Assembly: GCA_034434515.1 (NCBI GenBank)
Contig: DAOTZA010000229.1
Coordinates: forward strand, 1-64,000
Direction: 5' to 3'
DNA from: NAK19 sp034434515
Lineage (GTDB): Bacteria; Chloroflexota; Anaerolineae; Anaerolineales; UBA4823
Length of the DNA stretch: 64,000 nt
The notes beneath the pieces were generated by a model. That model worked only from the letters and a program-made list of their open reading frames with translations. It searched no databases and was not told where the DNA came from. Position numbers and translations under genes: made by a program. This document shows, piece after piece, positions 58,494 through 64,000 of this stretch (position 1 is the first letter of the stretch; each line of letters starts with the position of its first letter).

Positions 58494-59501
58494 CTAATTC
58501 TGACTTGAGCTGCTAAGCCGTTTTAGCGCTTCTTCTAGATAGAGCAAAACTCCGTTCTTCTGCAACAAAACCCCATTGTCCCTTGCGACTGCAACGGCTC
58601 CTTCGGTTACTATCCGACCGGCCGCGACAGGAAGCACAGGAAACCCTGCTTTTTCTAAAAGATCAGCCCTTCGCCTGGCTCGCTTGACATCGTTTTGGTC
58701 CACTGTGCCAGAAACTTCTATAGCCAGCCAGAGTTCTGATTTACCGGTTAGCTCTTCAAGTGAGTGTTTTAACTGCCCACGAACTAGCAGGTCTAACGAG
58801 AGTAATTCATCACGCTCGTCTTCGGTAAGGATAGGTTCAATTTTGTCAGACCAGATTTCTTGCAGGTCAACTACCTGAGCCCGTGAGACAATTTTTCCAA
58901 AATAGCTGAAGGCGCGTTGGCGATAACGGATTTCGAGCATGTCACCACGCAATTCGCCAATATCATCCGTCATCTCGTCAACCCGCTGGTTTAGTCTATA
59001 GAGTTGTTCTTCGTGGCGTTTCTGCACTTCGACCAGCTCGGCCACAACGTGTTCAAGGCGTGTGAGACGTTCTTCTACTTCTACCTGGCGTTCTTCTAGA
59101 CGGGTCAGGCGCTCCTCTACGTCTGCCATACGTTCTTCGAGACGAATGATACGTTCTTCCAGGGCGGCTTGACGCTCTTCGAGACGGATGAAGCGTTCTT
59201 CCAGGGCAGCCTGACGCTCTTCTAGAGCGATCTGGCGTTCTTCTAGGTCGGCTTGACGTTCTTCGAGGCGGATGAAGCGTTCTTCTAATGCTGCCAGCCG
59301 TTCATCGATTTGGATAATGCGCTGCTCACTGCGTTTCTGGATTTCAGTCAGTTCACGTTGAGCTTCGATCAAGTCGCGTAGAGCTTGCGGTAGCTCAAGA
59401 ACTTCCGGGCTGAGCAGCAAATGGCGTAACTCTTCCCGCCATTCTGGGTGTTCGTGAAGCAGACGCACAAAGTCATGGTAGTCTTTTACCTCGAAAGCCA
59501 T
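58494..59501 (-). CDS. Long coiled-coil protein with PD-(D/E)XK-like C-terminus (DUF3782-like)
   Basis: A 335-residue protein. Residues 1-60 form a helical head (VKDYHDFVRLLHEHPEWREEL). Residues about 70-150 are a near-perfect run of about 11 heptads of the LEERQAA/LEERFIR type, a parallel coiled coil, followed by a shorter helix to about 195. The C-terminal 130 residues contain LWLAIEVSGTVDQNDVKRAR, which fits the PD-(D/E)XK nuclease-like domain of DUF3782 proteins. The ATG at 59501 has AGGAG 7 nt upstream; a frame open to 59945 antisense to murJ is rejected. Function unknown. Confidence 0.78.
   Translation of the reverse strand: MAFEVKDYHDFVRLLHEHPEWREELRHLLLSPEVLELPQALRDLIEAQRELTEIQKRSEQRIIQIDERLAALEERFIRLEERQADLEERQIALEERQAALEERFIRLEERQAALEERIIRLEERMADVEERLTRLEERQVEVEERLTRLEHVVAELVEVQKRHEEQLYRLNQRVDEMTDDIGELRGDMLEIRYRQRAFSYFGKIVSRAQVVDLQEIWSDKIEPILTEDERDELLSLDLLVRGQLKHSLEELTGKSELWLAIEVSGTVDQNDVKRARRRADLLEKAGFPVLPVAAGRIVTEGAVAVARDNGVLLQKNGVLLYLEEALKRLSSSSQN
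59053..59295 (-). repeat. 21-nt tandem repeats encoding coiled-coil heptads
   Basis: About 11 imperfect copies of a 21-bp unit in frame with the coiled-coil gene, each encoding a variant of LEERQAA. Neighbouring units differ at few positions, so slippage or unequal crossing-over could change the coil length in multiples of seven residues. Confidence 0.75.
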
Positions 59502-59616
59502 TATTGGTCTCCTCTCTATGATTATAATCCAAAAGCCCAATGATACTGAGCCAAGAATCTGTTCGACAAATTTTTCATTCTCAAATCCGCCCAGGGAGGT
59601 ATTGATTGGTTGTCGT

Positions 59617-59646
59617 TGCAAATGAGTTTGGTTATCCTGTATAATC
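59617..59646 (+). promoter_or_regulatory. Promoter immediately upstream of murJ
   Basis: TTGCAA (59617-59622), 18 nt and TATAAT (59641-59646). Expected transcription start near 59653 is at or beyond the annotated ATG (59650), suggesting a leaderless message or a later start codon. Confidence 0.5.
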
Positions 59647-59649
59647 GAT

Positions 59650-61257
59650 ATGGTGAGCGGAAAGTCGAATTCTACTTCGGGACGACTGGTGCAGGCAGCC
59701 GCTACGGTGATGGCGGCTTTCTTTATCGGTAATCTTACCGGCTTGTTGCGCCAAATTCTGGTTGCACGGGCATTTGGCACTGGGGCGGAGATGGAAGCCT
59801 TTAACGCTGCCAATCGGGTGGCGGAAACGCTCTTCAATTTAGTGGCAGGAGGAGCTTTAGCCAGCGCTTTTATCCCCACTTTCAGTGGTCTTCTAGCGAA
59901 GAATGACAAGGTAAGAGCCTGGCAGTTGGCTTCTGCGATTGCCAATCTTGTCTTAATCGTTCTAATTTGTCTAACTGCAGTTACCTATTTATTTGCTCCA
60001 GAGGTGGTGCGTTATATTCTGGCGCCAGGATTTCGCTCTGATGCCTTGAAGGAAGCAACAACAATCTACCTTTTGAGACTGATGTTGCCCTCAGCGATTT
60101 TGTTTGCCCTGAGTGGTCTAGTGATGGGCATTTTGAATTCACACCAGGTATTCTTAATTCCAGCCTTGACTCCCTCGATGTATCAGTTGGGGATGATTTT
60201 TGGGGTCTTGGTACTTTCGCCGAAGCTAGGAATAGCCGGGTTAGGATGGGGTGTCCTGATTGGAGCAGGGTTGCACCTTTTTCTGCAGCTTCCGACGTTG
60301 CGGCGGCTCAAAGGACAGTACTTCCCGAAAATTGCTTTGGATATGCCAGAAGTGCGCGAGGTAATTGGCTTATTTGCGCCGCGCCTACTTGGTGTTGCTA
60401 TTGTTCAATTGAATTTTTGGGTGAACACCCGCATTGCTTCCCAGCAACCTGAAGGTAGTGTGACCGGTGTAGTACTGGCTTTTGCTCTCATGTTGATGCC
60501 CCAGGCTGCCATCGCTCAATCGGTTGCAATTGTGGCTTTACCTACCCTTTCTGCCCATTTTGCGTTGGGTCGCTTCGATGAGTTGCGTTCGACGCTGGTA
60601 AATGGCTTGAGGGGGGTGCTTTTTTTAGCCATTCCCGCCAGCGTTGGATTGATCCTGTTGAGAAAACCGATAGTAGCGATGCTCTATCAGCGCGGGGCTT
60701 TTGACGAACGCTCAACCGAGTTTGTCGCCTGGGCGTTATTGTGGTATGCCAGTGGATTGGTTGGTCACAGTCTCGTTGAACTCTTTGCCCGCTCTTTTTA
60801 TGCCATGCATGACACCCGCACGCCAGTTTGGGTCGGTTCAGTGGCGATGGGGTTAAATGTTGCCTTAAGTTATCTCTTTTCCGCCTTTTTTCAACGTCTG
60901 GGGTGGTTACCCCACGGAGGATTGGCTTTAGCCAACACAACTGCCACATATCTAGAAGCGCTGGGATTGTATTGGATTATGCGCGGTCGCCTGAGAGGAT
61001 TGGAAGAACACCAAATTTTGCGTCTGGTTGTCCGAACGATTTTTGCTAGCCTAAGCATGGGAATCGGGATAGAATGGTACTCCCTTGTATTGGGGAATAA
61101 GAATCGCTATTTAATGGCATTGGGAGGCATCCTGGTCGGAGGGGGGGTGTTTTTCGTTAGCGCCTGGTTGTTGAAAATTCAGGAATTAGAGAACCTTAGG
61201 GGGACAATCTACACTCGCTGGATCACCTTACGAAAATCCACACCAGTTGAGCGATAA
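59650..61257 (+). CDS. murJ: Lipid II flippase MurJ
   Basis: A 535-residue MATE/MOP-superfamily membrane protein with about 14 helices that flips the peptidoglycan precursor lipid II to the outer face. Diagnostic phrases are GNLTGLLRQILVARAFGTGAEMEAFNAANRV, LVAGGALASAFIPTF and LVELFARSFYAMHDTRTPV. The ATG at 59650 is only 3 nt after the predicted -10, so the true start may be lower (for example 59653 GTG or 59710 ATG). The 3' end overlaps the DUF212 gene by 35 nt. Confidence 0.9.
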   Translation: MVSGKSNSTSGRLVQAAATVMAAFFIGNLTGLLRQILVARAFGTGAEMEAFNAANRVAETLFNLVAGGALASAFIPTFSGLLAKNDKVRAWQLASAIANLVLIVLICLTAVTYLFAPEVVRYILAPGFRSDALKEATTIYLLRLMLPSAILFALSGLVMGILNSHQVFLIPALTPSMYQLGMIFGVLVLSPKLGIAGLGWGVLIGAGLHLFLQLPTLRRLKGQYFPKIALDMPEVREVIGLFAPRLLGVAIVQLNFWVNTRIASQQPEGSVTGVVLAFALMLMPQAAIAQSVAIVALPTLSAHFALGRFDELRSTLVNGLRGVLFLAIPASVGLILLRKPIVAMLYQRGAFDERSTEFVAWALLWYASGLVGHSLVELFARSFYAMHDTRTPVWVGSVAMGLNVALSYLFSAFFQRLGWLPHGGLALANTTATYLEALGLYWIMRGRLRGLEEHQILRLVVRTIFASLSMGIGIEWYSLVLGNKNRYLMALGGILVGGGVFFVSAWLLKIQELENLRGTIYTRWITLRKSTPVER

Positions 61258-61666
61258 CAATACCGAGCACGACGCCAGCAAAGGCTTCTAAAGGTGTATG
61301 TCCGAGCACTTCGCGCAGTTGTTCTTCTTTGAGGGGATGTCCACTGGCGAGATCGTTAATCATGGCATTGATTAACTCGGCATGTTTGCCGGCTTGGCGA
61401 CGGATGCCTGTGGCGTCATAGACAACCACCATGGCGAGGGTGAGCCCAATGGCAAAGTGGGGGGAATCAAACCCATAGAACAACCCTAGCGCGTGCGCAA
61501 CAGCCGTTACCAATGCGGAGTGCGAACTGGGCATTCCACCCGCCCGGAACAATAAGGCCCAATTCCACTGGCGCGTTTTTAGGTATTCGATGGGTACCTT
61601 CACTGTTTGGGCAATGCTCCAGGCAATGGCTCCGGCGATCAGAACGTAATTATGTAACAATTCCAT
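61223..61666 (-). CDS. Divergent PAP2-family protein (DUF212)
   Basis: A 147-residue membrane protein of the DUF212 family. AGGMPSSHSALVTAVAHALG and VVYDATGIRRQAGKHAE replace the usual PAP2 motifs; the third, GHTPLEAFAGVVLGI, is also recognisable. Phosphatase activity is likely but unproven. It starts at 61666; the xseB gene ends upstream. It overlaps the murJ 3' end, with coding sequences convergent. Confidence 0.85.
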   Translation of the reverse strand: MELLHNYVLIAGAIAWSIAQTVKVPIEYLKTRQWNWALLFRAGGMPSSHSALVTAVAHALGLFYGFDSPHFAIGLTLAMVVVYDATGIRRQAGKHAELINAMINDLASGHPLKEEQLREVLGHTPLEAFAGVVLGIVIAQLVWIFVR

Positions 61667-61689
61667 CTCAAAAGCTTCACTCTGTCAGC

Positions 61690-61908
61690 TCATGATTTCT
61701 CGTTGCTCAGCGTTCGAATGGTTAATTCAGCCTGATCAAGCAGTTGAAGACAATATTGCACTAACGCTTGTCCACGCTGATAGAGGCTAAGGGTTTCTTG
61801 CAAGGTTTGTTCGCCATTTTCCAACTGGGTGACGATCTGCTCTAATTGTTGCATGGCCTGTTCAAAGGAGAGTGATTCGATAGCGGTTGCGGGTGTCTCG
61901 TTACTCAT
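61690..61908 (-). CDS. xseB: Exodeoxyribonuclease VII small subunit
   Basis: A 72-residue subunit: LSFEQAMQQLEQIVTQLENG and SLYQRGQALVQYCLQLLDQAE are the family's signature. It binds the large subunit XseA, encoded two genes upstream; between them is a membrane protein. Overlaps that gene by 8 nt, so it is co-translated. Confidence 0.93.
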   Translation of the reverse strand: MSNETPATAIESLSFEQAMQQLEQIVTQLENGEQTLQETLSLYQRGQALVQYCLQLLDQAELTIRTLSNEKS

Positions 61909-62350
61909 CGGTTCTGTTGCTTTCCATAGATTGTCTCATCATACCAAGTGCTTCTAGAAGCGGGGCTTCGGTGGGTAAAATCTCTCGGGCTTTTGAATCA
62001 AAAACCTCAAAATCAAAAGCTTGAGAAGCCTGAAAGTATCGGATTTGAGGAATAGTCTTGTCCTGGATGGCACGGCGAATTGCGTTCTTGCGAGCCTGGC
62101 TGGCTAAAATGGAGGTTGCTGCGACAAAGGTGAGAAAGATAATAATCCCTAAGAAAAAAGCCAGAATGATATTGATCACCTTGAAAGCGAGCAGAATGGC
62201 AACAATTGCCAGAATAGGCAGCGTTCCTAACCAGACAGCCAAACCAAACGATTGCTCTGCGCTGGAAGCTCCAATTGAGAGCAGTTGTTCATTCAATTGA
62301 CGGATAATCTCTTCATCGGTTAGGGGTGGATTATCTGTTTCGTCCATCAT
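61901..62350 (-). CDS. Small membrane protein of unknown function between xseA and xseB
   Basis: A 149-residue protein with two adjacent membrane segments (about 40-60 and 63-90: LPILAIVAILLAFKVINIIL, FFLGIIIFLTFVAA) and charged soluble ends. No family recognised. It lies 2 nt after xseA and overlaps xseB by 8 nt, so it is translated with the exonuclease subunits. It could be unrelated to them in function. Confidence 0.65.
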   Translation of the reverse strand: MMDETDNPPLTDEEIIRQLNEQLLSIGASSAEQSFGLAVWLGTLPILAIVAILLAFKVINIILAFFLGIIIFLTFVAATSILASQARKNAIRRAIQDKTIPQIRYFQASQAFDFEVFDSKAREILPTEAPLLEALGMMRQSMESNRTDE

Positions 62351-62352
62351 CG

Positions 62353-63576
62353 CTATCCTTTTTTTGAGATAGCCTCAACTCGCGCATCGAATTCACCATC
62401 CTTGAGACGCGCCTGGAGAGAGTCACCAACCTGCACTTGAGCAACCGTGCGCACAATCTCGCCATCTGGTTTGATTAACAGTGCATAGCCTCGTTCCAGA
62501 ATAATTGAAGGATTCAGGGATGCTAAACGATGAGCCAACAATTCCAGTTTCGAGTGTTTTTGCTGAATGTTATGCGTCAAATGCAGTTCCAGGTGGCGCG
62601 ACCATTCATCTAGCCGTTGACGGGCGATATTGACTCGGTTGAGAGGAGAGCTCAGGCTCAAGCGATGGGTTAGTTGGTATAATCGGTCGCGCTGAGTGCT
62701 CAAACGGTTTGAGATGGCATTTTGAAGCCGTTGGGAGAGGTTTTGCAGGCTGACCTGGATATCGGATAGATTGGGTGTGACCATCTCGGCTGCTGCGGTT
62801 GGGGTTGGAGCACGCAAGTCACTAACAAAATCGGCAAGCGTAAAATCCGTTTCATGCCCAATACCGGTCACAACGGGTGTTTCTAAAGCGGCGATGGTGC
62901 GCACCAGAGTTTCGTCATTAAAAGCCCATAAATCTTCCATCGAACCACCCCCGCGGGCTAAGAGAATGACATCCGGCTTAATTTCTTGATCAAGGAGCTT
63001 AAGGGCGTTGATAAGGGTTGGGACAGCCTCATCGCCCTGGACAGATGCTGGAGCGATGACAACTTCAGCCAATGGAAACCGCCGCCTAAGCGTGTTGAGT
63101 ATATCCTGCAAAGCAGCCGCTTTCAGGCTGGTAACGATACCGATTTTTCGAGGAAAGGTGGGGATGGGTTTTTTGCGTTGGGTGTCGAATAAACCTTCTT
63201 TTTCGAGTTTTGCTTTACGGTAAAGGAATTCCTGATAAAGAACACCTGCCCCAACACCAATTAAGTTATCGGCATAAAGTTGATAGGTGCCATTTGGCGG
63301 ATAAATGTCGAGATAACCGTGGGCAATGATCAAATCACCATTTTTCGGTAAGAAGAGTTGATAGGAGACCTGTTGACGCCACATGACGCAACGTAAGGAG
63401 GCGGATGCATCTTTGAGGGTAAAATAAAAATGACCCGAGGTAGCCCTTGTGGCATTGGAGACCTCACCCAGCACCCACAAATCGCGCAATGCTTCCTCAT
63501 CAGCAATGAGTTGCTGCAGGTAGGCGGTGAGTTGGGACACTGTCCAGTTGATCGGACTATCGAAAAGTGGTAGCAT
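62353..63576 (-). CDS. xseA: Exodeoxyribonuclease VII large subunit
   Basis: A 407-residue nuclease subunit. Residues 8-110 are the OB-fold (VSQLTAYLQQLIADEE), and the catalytic domain contains FPRKIGIVTSLKAAALQDIL, LLARGGGSMEDLWAFNDE and IGHETDFTLADFVSDLRAPTPTAAAE. A coiled-coil region and LSILERGYALL-type sequence follow (NPSIILERGYALL). It degrades single-stranded DNA to oligonucleotides with XseB. The operon reads xseA, membrane protein, xseB. Confidence 0.94.
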   Translation of the reverse strand: MLPLFDSPINWTVSQLTAYLQQLIADEEALRDLWVLGEVSNATRATSGHFYFTLKDASASLRCVMWRQQVSYQLFLPKNGDLIIAHGYLDIYPPNGTYQLYADNLIGVGAGVLYQEFLYRKAKLEKEGLFDTQRKKPIPTFPRKIGIVTSLKAAALQDILNTLRRRFPLAEVVIAPASVQGDEAVPTLINALKLLDQEIKPDVILLARGGGSMEDLWAFNDETLVRTIAALETPVVTGIGHETDFTLADFVSDLRAPTPTAAAEMVTPNLSDIQVSLQNLSQRLQNAISNRLSTQRDRLYQLTHRLSLSSPLNRVNIARQRLDEWSRHLELHLTHNIQQKHSKLELLAHRLASLNPSIILERGYALLIKPDGEIVRTVAQVQVGDSLQARLKDGEFDARVEAISKKG

Positions 63577-63659
63577 TTTTCTCGAAAACTAACGTTGATT
63601 ATAAATCATTCATCCTATCTTCGGGTAAAATCATAGTGAACTCAAATTGTGTAGAACGG

Positions 63660-64000
63660 ATGACAGCTTTGAGGTATTTGTGGTCTCCCTGGAGAATGAA
63701 ATACATTCAAAATCACCGTCGCGATGCGGCATGCATATTTTGTTTAGCGGCGGGTCAAGCAGATAGTCCTGAAAACTTAATTGTCAAACGGGGCGAGTTT
63801 GTCTTTGTAATTCTCAATCGTTTTCCATACACAAGCGGCCATCTGATGGTTGTTCCCTATCAACACACCGCAAACCTGGAGGAGTTGACGGCAGCCTGTC
63901 GTGGGGAAATGATGGAGTTGGCTACCGCCTCTATTGAAGTATTGAAAAAAGTTTATCGACCCCAAGGATTTAATCTGGGGATGAACCTGGGTGAGCCAGC
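63660..64000 (+). CDS. HIT family protein (partial, runs off the window)
   Basis: The frame from the ATG at 63660 stays open to the window edge (113 residues visible): MTALRYLWSPWRMKYIQNHR, then CIFC, FVFVILNRFPYTSGHLMVVP and GFNLGMNLGEPA. This is the histidine-triad family of Ap4A/nucleotide hydrolases and phosphorylases, similar to the actinobacterial Ap4A phosphorylase-type; the HxHxH motif would come just after the edge. A TAAAAT at 63626-63631 may be the -10. Confidence 0.88.
   Translation, partial: MTALRYLWSPWRMKYIQNHRRDAACIFCLAAGQADSPENLIVKRGEFVFVILNRFPYTSGHLMVVPYQHTANLEELTAACRGEMMELATASIEVLKKVYRPQGFNLGMNLGEP

Noticed and set aside
59053..59295. Possible CRISPR array
   Set aside because: The repeats are 21-nt, contiguous and in frame with a coiled-coil protein; there are no spacers.
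1..64000. tRNA, rRNA, insertion sequences, prophage and integrase genes
   Set aside because: No cloverleaf with a typical T-arm, no transposase motif and no integrase were seen by reading both strands; a small RNA gene could still be missed by eye.

Overview
The window (about 50% GC, no rRNA, tRNA, CRISPR or transposon recognised) is densely packed bacterial chromosome. Gene content points to Chloroflexota, most likely an Anaerolineae-type bacterium. The evidence is a DUF3090 / SCO1664-like / MSMEG_4193-like gene trio (known mainly from Actinobacteria and Chloroflexi), upper mevalonate genes with a DUF35 partner, a ferredoxin-dependent 2-oxoacid oxidoreductase, CdaA/CdaR, DUF951 and MurJ, and no lipopolysaccharide genes. 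The phylum is an inference from gene families; no marker gene was compared.

Layout. 1-3.8 kb: the tail of a probable cydB, then a fused CydD-CydC exporter. 3.8-5.8 kb (minus): a MacB/FtsX-type permease and its ATPase. 6.2-13 kb: a tightly overlapping run of M20 peptidase, two-domain oxidoreductase, heparinase II/III-like protein and family 4 glycosyltransferase, probably for a surface polysaccharide. 13-19.6 kb: ilvE, a coupled trio (conserved unknown, MobA-like nucleotidyltransferase, PAP2 phosphatase), phosphoglucose/phosphomannose isomerase, rsmI, a diacylglycerol-type glycosyltransferase and DUF951. 19.8-23.4 kb: M50 protease, HD protein, prephenate dehydrogenase, Kbl, and a small Cys-rich protein whose promoter carries a perfect 17-bp palindrome.

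23.9-28.8 kb: a peptide-type ABC importer. Its binding protein appears circularly permuted: the stretch that normally opens family-5 binding proteins is at the C-terminus. This is the most unusual item in the window. Only one of the usual two ATPases is present. 28.8-34.7 kb: CoaE with an acetyltransferase-like extension, CdaA, CdaR, Der, DeoC and a YgiT-type zinc finger. 34.8-39.8 kb: NUDIX hydrolase, LysM lipoprotein, a four-subunit 2-oxoacid:ferredoxin oxidoreductase and a half-size chromate transporter.

40-43 kb (minus): HMG-CoA reductase, HMG-CoA synthase and a DUF35 protein, giving the upper mevalonate pathway; a thiolase that could feed it lies separately at 53.7-54.9 kb. 43-50 kb: GAF histidine kinase, rRNA/tRNA methyltransferase, RarA, then the uncharacterised trio interrupted by a ferritin-VIT1 gene on the other strand. 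50-55.5 kb: homoserine dehydrogenase, a two-subunit CoA-transferase, an ornithine cyclodeaminase homologue, thiolase and Ogt. 55.5-58.2 kb: an ABC-2 exporter. 58.5-64 kb: a long coiled-coil protein with a nuclease-like C-terminus, MurJ, a DUF212 protein, xseB / membrane protein / xseA, and the start of a HIT protein.

Genes within operons usually overlap by 1-8 nt (ATGA, GTGA, TGATG), and several convergent pairs share their stop codons. Two related 56-nt palindromes 34.6 kb apart suggest a dispersed repeat family.
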